Assembly (NCBI GenBank): GCA_035651595.1
Contig: DASRFJ010000124.1
Location: 1-51,341, forward strand
DNA length: 51,341 nucleotides
Source of the DNA: JAFARZ01 sp035651595
Lineage (GTDB): Bacteria > Actinomycetota > Actinomycetes > Streptosporangiales > Streptosporangiaceae
Direction of reading: 5' to 3'
The number at the start of each line of letters is the position of its first letter. The first letter of the stretch is position 1. This document shows positions 7,204-16,500 of this stretch, in pieces. Both the position numbers and the translations under genes were made by a program. The notes beneath the pieces were generated by a model. The model was given only the letters and a program-made list of their open reading frames with translations, was not told where the DNA came from and did not search any database.

Positions 7204-8622
7204 TCACTTCTGTCGCAGGGTGTGGATGGCCTTTGCCAGGAGGGTGACGCCTTCGGCGATGGCGTGCTCGGAGAGTCCGGCGTAGCCGAACAGCAGGCCG
7301 GGCGGTCCCGGCGTCATCCGGCAGGCCGCGAGGCCGGACACGCCGACGCCCTGCCGCGCCGCGGCGGCCACGACGGCCTCCTCGTCCAGGTCGGGCGGCA
7401 GCCAGGCGACTAGGTGGAAACCGGCGGATATGCCGTCCGGCTTGAGCTCGGGCAGCTCGCGAGCGAGCGCGGTGAGCAGGGCGTCGCGGCGCCGCCGGTA
7501 GACCGGACGCATCCGCCGCAGGTGCCGGTCGAACTCGCCGCGAGCGAGCAGGTCGGCGAACGTGAGCTGGTCAATCGTCGCCGAACCGCGGTCCGCCGCG
7601 ATCTTCGCCTCGGCGACCGGCTCGACCAGCCGGCCGGGCAGGATCAGCCAGCCGAGCCGCAGTCCGGGCGCGAGCGTCTTGCTCGCGGTACCCGTGTACA
7701 CCACATGCTCGGGGGCGAGCCCGTGCAGCGCACCGACCGGTGCTCGGTCGTACCGGTACTCGGCGTCGTAGTCGTCCTCGATGATCAGGCCGTTCCGCTC
7801 CTTCGCCCAGCCCAGCAGGTCAGAGCGCTGGCCCGGACCGAGCACGGCCCCGGTCGGCCACTGGTGCGACGGAGTCACCAGCACCGCCTCCGCGCCGGAC
7901 TGGTCCAGCAGCTCGGTCCGGATGCCATCCGGTCCGACCGGAATCGGTACCAGCTCCACGCGGTGGGTGGCGCTCGCCGGGACGAGGTCGTCCCATGGCG
8001 ACGGGTCCTCCACCGCCAGCCGGCGCATGTTCATGCTCGCCAGCACCTCGATGAGCAGGCCCATCCCCTGGGCGAAGCCGTTGCAGATGACGATGTTGCG
8101 CGGGCTTGCGGACGTGCCGCGTACCCGGTTCAGGTAGTCGGCGAGCGCCTGCCGCAGCTCCGGAGTGCCGTGCCCGGAAAGGTAGCCGAACCGGTCGTTC
8201 GGCGCCTGCGTGAGCACATGGTTGACGGAGCGCAGCCAGGCGGCGCGCGGGAACTGGGCCGGGTCCGCACGGCCGTAGCGGAAGGTGATGCGCGGCTCGG
8301 TCTTGCGGACCGGCTCGGGCGGCGGCGGGACGTCTGCGGTCGCCTGGCCGGCCGCTACCTCGGTGTAGCCGCCGACCCGGCTGACCAGGTAGCCCTCGGC
8401 CCTGAGCTGCTGATACGCCTCGACTACCACGCCGCGGGAGACGTTCAGGTCGGCCGCCAGGCTGCGAGTCGGCGGCAGTGCGGTGCCGCGCCGGAGCCGG
8501 CCTCCCCTGATCCCGTCCCTGATCGACGTCGCGATCTGCCGGTGCAGCGGCTCCGTGCCGTCCCGGTCGAGGGCCACCAGCAAATCGGCGACCGGACTCG
8601 AATTGGACCTGGTTTCAGCCAT
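7204..8622 (-). CDS. MocR-type GntR regulator with aminotransferase-like domain
   Basis: 472 residues from ATG at 8622. The N-terminal winged helix (residues about 20-90; PLHRQIATSIRDGIRGGRLR, LPPTRSLAADLNVSRGVV) is of GntR type. The rest is a fold-type I PLP domain with GYLSGHGTPELRQALADYL, IIEDDYDAEYRYDR and the PLP lysine in GTASKTLAPGLRLGW. MocR proteins (PdxR, GabR) sense PLP or amino compounds and often control a divergent gene. Here that is the flavin oxidase at 8670, 47 bp away, with an inverted repeat between them. The effector cannot be told from sequence. Confidence 0.92.
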   Translation of the reverse strand: MAETRSNSSPVADLLVALDRDGTEPLHRQIATSIRDGIRGGRLRRGTALPPTRSLAADLNVSRGVVVEAYQQLRAEGYLVSRVGGYTEVAAGQATADVPPPPEPVRKTEPRITFRYGRADPAQFPRAAWLRSVNHVLTQAPNDRFGYLSGHGTPELRQALADYLNRVRGTSASPRNIVICNGFAQGMGLLIEVLASMNMRRLAVEDPSPWDDLVPASATHRVELVPIPVGPDGIRTELLDQSGAEAVLVTPSHQWPTGAVLGPGQRSDLLGWAKERNGLIIEDDYDAEYRYDRAPVGALHGLAPEHVVYTGTASKTLAPGLRLGWLILPGRLVEPVAEAKIAADRGSATIDQLTFADLLARGEFDRHLRRMRPVYRRRRDALLTALARELPELKPDGISAGFHLVAWLPPDLDEEAVVAAAARQGVGVSGLAACRMTPGPPGLLFGYAGLSEHAIAEGVTLLAKAIHTLRQK

Positions 8623-8625
8623 CGG

Positions 8626-8650
8626 ATCGGACCTTACTTTGAGTACCGAT
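8626..8650. promoter_or_regulatory. candidate MocR operator in the divergent gap
   Basis: ATCGG (8626-8630) and CCGAT (8646-8650) form an inverted repeat 15 bp apart, and ATCGG is also repeated directly at 8621. The site lies between mocR and the divergent flavin oxidase, where MocR proteins normally bind. Confidence 0.35.
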
Positions 8651-8669
8651 TTGACCCCATGCTAGCGAT

Positions 8670-10013
8670 ATGACGACTACAGCGATGGTGAACGACCTGG
8701 ACGGCCTGCTTGACGGCGAGGTGCTGCGTCCCGGTGACGACGGTTACGAGCGGGCCCGCAGCGTGTGGAACGCGATGGTGGACCGGCGGCCGCGACTGAT
8801 CGTGCGTCCCGCGACTACCCAGGACGTGGCGGCCGCGGTCCGCGCCGGACGCGACCGTGGTCTTGAGATCGGCGTTCGCTGTGGCGGGCACGGCATTGCC
8901 GGGCTGGCTGTCCCCGAGGACGGGCTGATGATCGACCTGACCAGCATGAGCCGGGTGCGGGTCGACCCGGCCACGCGGCGGGCCACGGTTCAGGGTGGCG
9001 CGCTGCTCGGCGCGCTGGACGTCGCGGCGCAACGGTACGGGCTGGCCACCACGGCGGGGAACGTCTCGCACACCGGTGTTGGCGGATTGACCCTTGGCGG
9101 CGGCATGGGCTGGCTGGCCAGGCAGTACGGACTGGCCTGCGACAACGTAACCGGCTACGAGCTGGTGACGGCGACCGGCGAGATCCTTCGGGTCAGCGCC
9201 GAGGAGCACCCGGAGCTGTTCTGGGGCCTGCGCGGCGGCGGCGGGAACTTCGGCGTGGTGACCCGGTTTGACTTCCGGCTGCACGAGACCGGCACCCGGG
9301 CGCTGAGTGCGGAACTGTCGTTCCCGCTCGAGCGGGCCGGTGAGGTGCTGCGCGGCTGGCGCGACATGAACGCGCAGGCGCCCCGGCAGGCCACGTTCAC
9401 CGCCGGGTTCAGCGGCGACCAGACGGTCCGGGTGGGCTTCGTCTGGATCGGCGACCCGGCGCAGGGGCGCCGGCTGCTCACCGGGTTCGGCGCGCTCGGT
9501 CAGCCCGCGGACACCGAGATCACCGAGCTGTCCTACGTCGACCTGCAGACCAGGGACGACACGCCGCAGGGCCACAACGGCCGCCGGTACTGGAAGGGCC
9601 ACTTCCTGCACGAGCTGCCGGACGCCGCGATCGACGCGCTGGTCGCCTCCCGGCAGAGCCCGGAGCGGCCGCTGGCCAACGTGAGCCTCCAGGCATACGG
9701 CGGCGCGATCGCCGACGTGCCCGACGACGACACCGCGTTCAGCCACCGGAACGCCATGTTCGAATACGTGACCGCCACCGGCTGGACTGACCCTGCCGAA
9801 GACGGGGCGCGGATCGCCGCGGTCCGCCGCTCCGCGGCGGCGATCGAGCCGTTCGGCGCCGGCCTGTACGTGAACGTGGCCAACGACGAGGGCCAAGCCG
9901 GGGTGCGCCGCAGCTACTCAGCCGGCAAGCTCGCCCGCCTCACCGCCCTCAAGGACGCCTACGACCCGGACAACACCTTCCACTTGAACCACAACATCCG
10001 CCCAACCCGCTAA
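8670..10013 (+). CDS. FAD-linked oxidase, berberine-bridge-enzyme type
   Basis: 447 residues from ATG at 8670. The PCMH-type FAD domain shows RPATTQDVAAAVRAGRDRGL, then GVRCGGHGIAGLAVPEDGLM (the His normally bound covalently to FAD is in GGHG near residue 77), GNVSHTGVGGLTLGGGMGWL and GGGGNFGVVTRFDF. The C-terminal berberine-bridge motif is LYVNVANDEG followed by YDPDNTFHLNHNI. There is no signal peptide. The second FAD-binding Cys of bicovalent enzymes is replaced: the VTGYELVTA region has ACDNV. Substrate unknown. Probably regulated by the divergent MocR protein. Confidence 0.92.
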   Translation: MTTTAMVNDLDGLLDGEVLRPGDDGYERARSVWNAMVDRRPRLIVRPATTQDVAAAVRAGRDRGLEIGVRCGGHGIAGLAVPEDGLMIDLTSMSRVRVDPATRRATVQGGALLGALDVAAQRYGLATTAGNVSHTGVGGLTLGGGMGWLARQYGLACDNVTGYELVTATGEILRVSAEEHPELFWGLRGGGGNFGVVTRFDFRLHETGTRALSAELSFPLERAGEVLRGWRDMNAQAPRQATFTAGFSGDQTVRVGFVWIGDPAQGRRLLTGFGALGQPADTEITELSYVDLQTRDDTPQGHNGRRYWKGHFLHELPDAAIDALVASRQSPERPLANVSLQAYGGAIADVPDDDTAFSHRNAMFEYVTATGWTDPAEDGARIAAVRRSAAAIEPFGAGLYVNVANDEGQAGVRRSYSAGKLARLTALKDAYDPDNTFHLNHNIRPTR

Positions 10014-10053
10014 GTCGCGGAAGCCCCGCCCATCAGCGGGGAGCCCGGGGGCC

Positions 10054-10080
10054 GGGGCGGCGTGCCAGGCACACCGCCCC
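10054..10080. terminator. convergent intergenic hairpin, probable bidirectional terminator
   Basis: GGGGCGGCGTG and CACACCGCCCC pair over 11 positions (one C-A mismatch) around loop CCAGG, in the 76-bp gap between two convergent genes. Confidence 0.6.
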
Positions 10081-10089
10081 GCCGGCGCC

Positions 10090-10668
10090 CTACTGCTTGC
10101 GGCCGAGCCAGCCGGCCAGCTGCGCGTGGACGCCGGCCTCCGCGCCGACCGGGACAACGGGGCCGAACGGGATCTCGCCGCCGCGCGGCTCCGGCGGCAG
10201 GATGCGCTGCGCCAAGGCGAGCGTCCAGGTTGCCAGCTCGGGGTCCAGTTCGGTCTGCTGGCCGGTGGCCATGGCCAGGTCCCAGCCGTGCATCAGCGTC
10301 TCCTGAACGTAGCCGGACAGCGCGACGCGGCCGGGCACCGTGCCCCAGGGCACGGTCACGATCGTGTCCAGCCGCGCGTCGTCGGCCCACACCGCGACGG
10401 CGCGGGCAGTGGCCTCCTGGTATGCCTCTTGCCAGCCGTCGTCGGCGACCCCGTCCACCATCGACGGCGACGCGTAAACATTCCCGCCCTCGCCGACGAC
10501 GGCGCATCGCTTGATGCCGCCGACGATGTGGCTGAGCAGCGTGCGGACGTCGTAGTCGGTGCAAGGCGTGGCGTCGCCAAGCTGTTCTGGCCGGACGGCG
10601 GCGACGATGGATTCGGTCTGCGCGAGCATCCGCGCGTAGTACCCACGAGGATCTGCTGTGTTCGTCAT
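10090..10668 (-). CDS. TIGR03086-type metal-binding DinB-fold protein
   Basis: 192 residues from ATG at 10668; an in-frame TTG at 10680 would add four. It shows ARMLAQTESIVAAVRPEQLG then PCTDYDVRTLLSHIVGG, the N-terminal four-helix DinB/mycothiol-dependent maleylpyruvate isomerase pattern, with a metal-ligand His in LLSHIVGG and MHGWDLAMATGQ. Family members are often annotated as mycothiol-dependent or TIGR03086 proteins of unknown substrate. It is divergent from the WYL regulator gene, with only about 50 bp between the starts. Confidence 0.85.
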   Translation of the reverse strand: MTNTADPRGYYARMLAQTESIVAAVRPEQLGDATPCTDYDVRTLLSHIVGGIKRCAVVGEGGNVYASPSMVDGVADDGWQEAYQEATARAVAVWADDARLDTIVTVPWGTVPGRVALSGYVQETLMHGWDLAMATGQQTELDPELATWTLALAQRILPPEPRGGEIPFGPVVPVGAEAGVHAQLAGWLGRKQ

Positions 10669-10718
10669 GGGCTCAGCCAACCCGTGAAACTAGACAACAA
10701 ACGTCATATTTTAGAACG

Positions 10719-11681
10719 GTGAGATCCGGACGGCTGCTCGAGATGCTCCTGCTACTTCAGGCCCGCGGCCAGGTGACCGCGTCGGAGCTCGCCGAACGAC
10801 TCGAGGTGTCCACACGCACCGTGTACCGCGACGCCGAGGCGCTGTCCTCGGCAGGCGTCCCGGTGTACACCGAACGCGGCAGGACCGGGGGCATCCGGCT
10901 GCTGGCCGGCTACCGCACGGACGTGACCGGGCTGACCCGGGACGAGGCACGCGCCCTGTTCGTCCTCACCACCGGCGGCGCGCAGGCTGACCTTGGGCTC
11001 GGAACCCAGCTTCGTTCGGCCATATTGAAGGTGATGAGAGCGGTGCCGGCACCTTTCCAGCCCGCCGCCGCCGAGGCCAGCCAGCGGATTCTGGTGGACC
11101 CGGCCGGCTGGATGCGACGGCCAGATCCGGTCGCGCAGCTCGGCGTGCTTCAGGCGGCGGTGTTCACCGGCCGGCGGCTGCGGCTGCGCTACCGCAGCAG
11201 CGGGCAGCGCGTCGCGACCTAGCGGGTGGTCGACCCGTACGGGCTGGTCTGCAAGGCGGGAATCTGGTACCTGGTGGCCGACTCCGGCGGCGAGCCGCGG
11301 CTGTTCCGGGTGTCACGGGTCGCGGCGGCCGAGGTGGACGAGCAGCCCGTGCGCAGGCGGGACGGCGTTGAGCTGGTGGCGCTGTGGGACAGCCTGCGTC
11401 GCGAGATCGAGGACCGTCCGGGGCGGGTCGCGGTGACGGCGCGGGTGCGGCGCGACGTGCTGGACATGCTCAGCCGGATGTACGCGGCGAACGTCGACGG
11501 GGCGCCGGCCGACGACGGTCCGGACTGGGTGGTGCTCCCGCTGCGGTTCCCCGGGGTGGCCGCGGTGCGGGTCCTGCTTGCCTTCGGCGGCGACGTGGAG
11601 GTGCTGGCGCCCGCCGAGGTACGCGCCGACCTGGCGGGTACCGCGGCGGCCACGGTCGGGCGCTACTCGAGTGTGTTATAG
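10719..11681 (+). pseudogene. DeoR/YafY-type HTH-WYL regulator interrupted by in-frame TAG
   Basis: From GTG at 10719 the product begins with a winged HTH (LLLLQARGQVTASELAERLE, STRTVYRDAEALSSAGVPVY), then the linker of WYL regulators. At 11220-11222 a TAG interrupts the frame just where the WYL domain starts. After it the same frame goes on RVVDPYGLVCKAGIWYLVA (the normal PxGLV...WYLVA motif) through to TAG at 11681. One base change from CAG, AAG or GAG would explain it. The product is either a truncated HTH protein of 167 residues, a split gene, or a sequencing error. The gap to the divergent DinB-fold gene is short. A full-length protein would be 320 residues, normal for the family. Confidence 0.8.
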
Positions 11682-11688
11682 TGTTCGA

Positions 11689-12318
11689 GTGAGTCTTTCG
11701 GTTCAGGATTCGATGCTCGATTTGTGCGACGAGCCTGCGCTGGGAGTGCTCGACGGGCACGTGCGGCGGACGCCGCTGACGCACGGCGCGTGGGTGGACG
11801 TGTACCGGGGCTGGATGTCGGGGTCGGCCGAGGTGTTCAGCCGGCTGGTGGAGTCCGTGCCGTGGCGGGCCGAGAAGCGGCACATGTACGACAAGGTGGT
11901 AGACGTCCCCAGGCTGCTGTGCTTCTACGGCGAGGACGCGGAGCTGCCCGACCCGATGCTCGTCAAGGCGCGGGACGCCCTCAACGGGTACTACCGCGCC
12001 GAACTCGGCGAGGAGTTCCGCACCGCGGGCCTGTGCCTGTACCGGGACGGCCGGGACAGCGTGGCCTGGCACGGCGACCGGATCGGCCGCGGCCGGGACG
12101 AGGACACGATGGTGGCGATCCTGTCGCTCGGCACGGCGCGGGCCCTGGCGCTGCGGCCGCGCGGCGGCGGACCCTCCATGCGGTACGAACTCGGGCATGG
12201 CGACCTGATCGTGATGGGCGGCAGCTGCCAGCGGACCTGGGATCACGCCATCCCCAAGTCGCCGAAGGTCACCGGCCCCCGGATCAGCGTCCAGTTCCGC
12301 CCGCTCGGCGTCCGCTGA
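11689..12318 (+). CDS. AlkB-type 2-oxoglutarate/Fe(II) dioxygenase, DNA alkylation repair
   Basis: 209 residues from GTG at 11689, 7 bp after the WYL stop, with no clear Shine-Dalgarno site. The iron ligands are H and D in VAWHGDRIG and a second His in RTWDHAIPKS. The 2-oxoglutarate-binding arginines are in GPRISVQFRPL. Also visible are RLLCFYGEDAELPDP and LYRDGRDSVAWH, typical of actinobacterial AlkB. It removes methyl groups from N1-methyladenine and N3-methylcytosine by oxidation. Earlier in-frame starts would lie inside the WYL gene. Confidence 0.9.
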   Translation: MSLSVQDSMLDLCDEPALGVLDGHVRRTPLTHGAWVDVYRGWMSGSAEVFSRLVESVPWRAEKRHMYDKVVDVPRLLCFYGEDAELPDPMLVKARDALNGYYRAELGEEFRTAGLCLYRDGRDSVAWHGDRIGRGRDEDTMVAILSLGTARALALRPRGGGPSMRYELGHGDLIVMGGSCQRTWDHAIPKSPKVTGPRISVQFRPLGVR

Positions 12319-12394
12319 GTTGAGCATCCGCCTGGTTCGCGGACTCGATCTCGCGCCGGGTCATCGCGACAGCGGCGGCATGACTAGTAGCCGC

Positions 12395-12570
12395 CCGTAA
12401 TGCCCGAGTTTGTCCGATCTGGCTAGGCGCCGCCGCGGTCGCCTTGGGCCCTGGAAGGCAGCCCGGAATGATTGCGGACAGTTACCCACCCGATTCGGGG
12501 GGCAAGTGTCCGCAATCATCTGACCCGCCCGCCGCTACGCCCGAAATGTCATCAGATATCCGACTGATCC
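12395..12570 (+). repeat. palindrome-centred repeat element, copy A
   Basis: The core 12469-12518 is an imperfect palindrome with perfect 12-bp outer arms (TGATTGCGGACA / TGTCCGCAATCA). The left flank (GCCCGTAATGCCCG, then TTGGGCCCTGGAAGG) and right flank (GCCCGAAATGT, then TCCGACT) match copy B at 19.6 kb. It is the most diverged core of the four copies. The boundaries are approximate. Confidence 0.75.
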
Positions 12571-12605
12571 GACTGGCGTGAGCTGCCGGAACCGCGGTCG
12601 CGGCG

Positions 12606-13565
12606 GTGGCCGCCACCGGCGTGGTCGTCCCGCTCACGTTCCACTCGCAGTCCGCCTCCGCACCCGCCACGGGCCGCGGCGGGTATACGGTCACCGTCGA
12701 GCCACCCGGTCCGCACGCCCGGGAGGGCCTGATCGCGACCGGCACGGTCAACGGCAAGAGCTGGCAGTACACCGTCGGCGCGCCGATCAAGCAGGGCCCG
12801 GATCGCGGCGAACAGGTCGTCACGGCCGCCGGCCCCGCCTTCGTTCCGGTGCAGCGGATGACGACGACCATCCCGTTCCCGGGAGCGGGCATCCCCACGG
12901 CGGCCCTTTTCTCCCCTCAGTGGGGGGAACAAACCGCCGGCATGTACGGGACGGTCCGATCTGGCGTCGACCACCTGACGGTGCGGCTCACCAACGGCAC
13001 GGCGCTGACGCTGCACCCGGTCGCCGCGTTCGGCCTGCGGCTCGTCGCGTTCGCCGTGCCCACGGGGGCCGTGATCGTCCGCGTCACCGCGTACTCGCGC
13101 ACGGGCGTGATCTCGACCGCGACCCCGTACTACGACGACGCGCAGGATGCGAACTGGGATGTGTGGTTCAAGCCTGGCCAGCACAGCCCGCCCCGCGGCT
13201 CCGGCACGGCCGGCTCCGGCATCCTGGGCGGACAGACCTGGTCGGTGTCCGCCGCCACCGGTCCCTGGGGGGTCTGCTTCCTGGTGTTCGGTAACACAAT
13301 GTGCGAGCCGCTCACCAGCACGGGATTCGTCATGTCCGCCGGGAGCGGCCGGGTCGAGGTGTCCGTGGGCGAGGCCGACCCGACGGTGACCATGGTCGTC
13401 ATCTTCAACGTGCACGGCAAGGACATCACGGTGCGCCCGGTGACCGTCGGCGGACGCAAGTTCTTCGCCGTGGGCACCAGCTTCAGCACGAAGTCGAACA
13501 CACTGCACTGGGGCGCGTACGACGCCACGGGACAGAAGGTGGCCTCGGGCGAGTTCACCTATTAG
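12606..13565 (+). CDS. uncharacterised protein, probably exported, with disturbed 5' end
   Basis: The frame from GTG at 12606 gives 319 residues. The first residues MAATGVVVPLTFHSQSASAPA look like the core and cleavage region of a signal peptide without its basic start. Upstream in the same frame a basic stretch MSSDIRLIRLA (ATG 12547) is separated by TGA at 12580-12582, and this ATG lies in repeat copy A. So the original start was probably displaced by the repeat or lost by a TGG-to-TGA change. The body is beta-rich (YTVTVEPPGPH, VDHLTVRLTNGTALTLHPV, KDITVRPVTVGGRKFF) with no known motif. The stop TAG abuts the dnaE2 stop. Confidence 0.5.
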   Translation: MAATGVVVPLTFHSQSASAPATGRGGYTVTVEPPGPHAREGLIATGTVNGKSWQYTVGAPIKQGPDRGEQVVTAAGPAFVPVQRMTTTIPFPGAGIPTAALFSPQWGEQTAGMYGTVRSGVDHLTVRLTNGTALTLHPVAAFGLRLVAFAVPTGAVIVRVTAYSRTGVISTATPYYDDAQDANWDVWFKPGQHSPPRGSGTAGSGILGGQTWSVSAATGPWGVCFLVFGNTMCEPLTSTGFVMSAGSGRVEVSVGEADPTVTMVVIFNVHGKDITVRPVTVGGRKFFAVGTSFSTKSNTLHWGAYDATGQKVASGEFTY

Positions 13566-16500
13566 CTAGCGGAAGTCGCGGCTGGGGACGGTGGCGGACA
13601 CCTTGAGCGGGCGCAGCGCGTCCGCGACCAGGTTGACCGCCCCGCCCTTGGCCGCCCCGGCCGCCGCGATGCCGCCGCCGCGCCCGGTGCGCTCGATCCG
13701 GCCGTGGATGAGCAGCGCCGGGGCGACCGAAGCCATGCGCTTGTGCGCCTCCCATACCGCGGGCGGGCAGATCACGTTGACCATGCCGGTCTCGTCCTCC
13801 AGCGTCATGAAAACCACCCCGCCCGCGGTCGGCGGCCGCTGCCGGTGGGTGACCAGCCCGGCCGCCGCGCCGACCGTGTCCGCCGGCGCCGCGCGCACCT
13901 CCGCCGCGGACAGCACGCCCCGGGCGGCCAGCAAAGACCGAACGTGCGCCACCGGGTGGACGCCGTACGTCCCGGTGGCCCACAGGTCGGCCAGCGTCTC
14001 CTCGGCCGGCGTCATCGCCGGCAGCGCCGGCGCGGAAAGCCCGGTCTCCGTCCCCGACAGCTGCCCAGGCCGCAGCGACGCCGCGGCGCCCGCGGCCCAC
14101 AGCGCGGCACGCCGCGACAGCCCGAAACAGCCGAACGCGCCCGCCGTCGCCAGCGCCTCAAGCGCGGCCGCGGACAGCCCGGTCCGCGCGGCGAAGTCCG
14201 GCAGGTCACGGTACGGACGCCCGGCCGCGATCCGCTCCGCGGCGGCCGAGCCGAGGTTCCGCACCGACGAGATGCCCACCCGGATGGCCGCCTCGGAGCC
14301 GAAGCCTTCCAGCGTGGCGAGCGCGTCGCTGGCGTTGACGTCGACGCCAAGCACGGTCACCCCGTGCCGCCGGGCGTCGCCGATCAGGCTGTGCGGCGCG
14401 TAGAACCCCATCGGCTGGTTGCGCAGCAGCGCGCAGGTGAACGCCGCCGGGTAGTACTTCTTCAGGTACGCGCTGGCGTACACCAGGTACGCGAAGCTGA
14501 TCGCGTGCGACTCCGGGAACCCGTAGCTCGAGAACGCCAGGATCTTCTGGTAGATGTCCTCGGCGACGTCATCGGGAATGCCGTTAGCCCTCATCCCGTC
14601 GAGCAGGCGCTGGCGAAGCTCATGAATTCGTTCTGAGGATCGCTTTGACGACATCGCCTGACGGAGGCGGTCGGACTCGGTCGGCGAGAACCCGGCACAA
14701 TCGATTGCGAGCTGCATCATCTGCTCCTGGAACAGCGGCACCCCCATCGTCTTGCCGAGCGCCTTCTCCATCGACGGATGCGGCATGAGAATCGGTTCGA
14801 CGCCGTCGTTGCGGCGCAGGAACGGGTGCACCGAGCCGCCCTGGATCGGTCCGGGGCGGATCAGCGCGACTTCGATGACCAGGTCGTAGAACTTCCGCGG
14901 CTTTAGCCGGGGCAGCGTGGCCATCTGCGCGCGGGACTCGACCTGGAACACGCCGACGGTGTCCGCCTCGCACAGCATGTCGTACACGCCGGGGTCGTCG
15001 TCCGGGAGAGTGTGCAGGTCGAATCGATTCCCGTAGTGCTGGTCGACCAGATCGAAGCAGTCGTGCAGCGCGGCGAGCATGCCGAGTCCAAGCAGGTCGA
15101 ACTTGACCAGGCCGGCGTACGCGCAGTCGTCCTTGTCCCACTGGAGCACCGTGCGGCCCGGCATCCTGGCCCACTCGACCGGGCACACCTCGCCCACGGG
15201 ACGATCGCAGATCACCATGCCGCCGGAGTGAATGCCCAGGTGGCGGGGCAGGCGCAGCATCTGCTCGGCGAGGTCAACGACCTGCTGCGGGGTGTCCTCG
15301 GCGGGCAGCGACTCCCCGGCCACCGCGCCGCCAGGTGAGATCTGCCGCACCCAGCCTTCGGCCATCTCGGGCGTGTAGCCGAACGCCCGGCCCGCGTCCC
15401 GCAGCGCCATCCGCGGCCGGTACGAGATGACGTTCGCGACCTGCGCCGCGCACTGCCGGCCGTACTTGTCGTACACGTGCTGGATGGCTTCCTCGCGCCG
15501 CCGGTGCTCGATGTCGAGGTCGATGTCCGGGGGACCGTCCCGGCCTTCGGACAGAAACCGCTCGAATAGCAGATGGTGCTTCACCGGGTCCACGCTGGTG
15601 ATGCCGATCGCGTAGCAGACCGCGGAGTTGGCCGCGGACCCGCGGCCCTGGCACAGGATGTTGTTGTCCTTGCAGAACTGCACGATCTCGTGGACGATCA
15701 GGAAGTAACCGGGGAACCCGAGCCGCTCGATGATCTCAAGCTCGCGCTCGATCTGGCCGTACGCTTCCCGCGCCTGTTCCGGCGGGCCGTACCGTTGCCG
15801 GGCGCCGTCCGCGGCCAGCTGCCGCAGCCAGGTTGCCTCGGTGTGGTCGCCCGGTACCGGGCAGTCCGGCAGCTCCGGCGCGATGACCTTGAAGTCGAAC
15901 GCGCACTCTTCGCCCAGCGCCACGGTGCGCTCGAGGACGCCCGGGTAGCGGCGCAGCAGCATGCTCATCTCGTCGCCGGACCGCAGGTACTGGGTGCCGG
16001 CGGCGGCCAGCCAGCCGTCCATCTCCTTAAGGCTGCGCCGCGCCCTGATCGCGGCAAGCCCTTGCCCAAGTCTGGCCTGAGCGGGGACCGCGTAGTGCGT
16101 GTTGCCAGTGGCAATAGTTTGCAGTCCGGCGTTCGCGGCCAGCTTGAACAGCGCGTCGTTCCGCTCGTCATCGCCCGGCAGGTTGTGGCAGTTCAGCTCC
16201 ACGATCACGTTCTCCCGGCCGAACATGTCGACCAGCCGGCGGAGCTCTTTCTGCGCGGCATCCGGGCCGTTCGCGGCGAGCGCGGCCGGCACGTGTCCCT
16301 TCCGGCAGCCGGTCAGCACCACCCAGTGCCCGTCGTGCTGGCTGGCCAGGCCGTCGAAATCGTAGACCGGCTTGCCCTTCTCGCCGCCGGCCAGCTGCGC
16401 GGCGCTGATCGTGGTGCACAGACGGCCGTAGCCTTCCTTGTCCCGGGCGAGCACGAGCAGGTGGCGGCCCGCCGGGTCGGGCACGCCGCCCTGGTGCTGC

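Noticed and set aside
11220..11222. TAG as pyrrolysine codon in the WYL regulator
   Set aside because: Pyrrolysine occurs in methylamine enzymes of a few lineages, and the position is not catalytic. A nonsense mutation is far more likely.
12580..12582. Second selenocysteine codon in the secreted-protein gene
   Set aside because: The TGA would fall in a signal peptide, where Sec has no known role, and there is no redox motif. Loss of Trp or element insertion is simpler.
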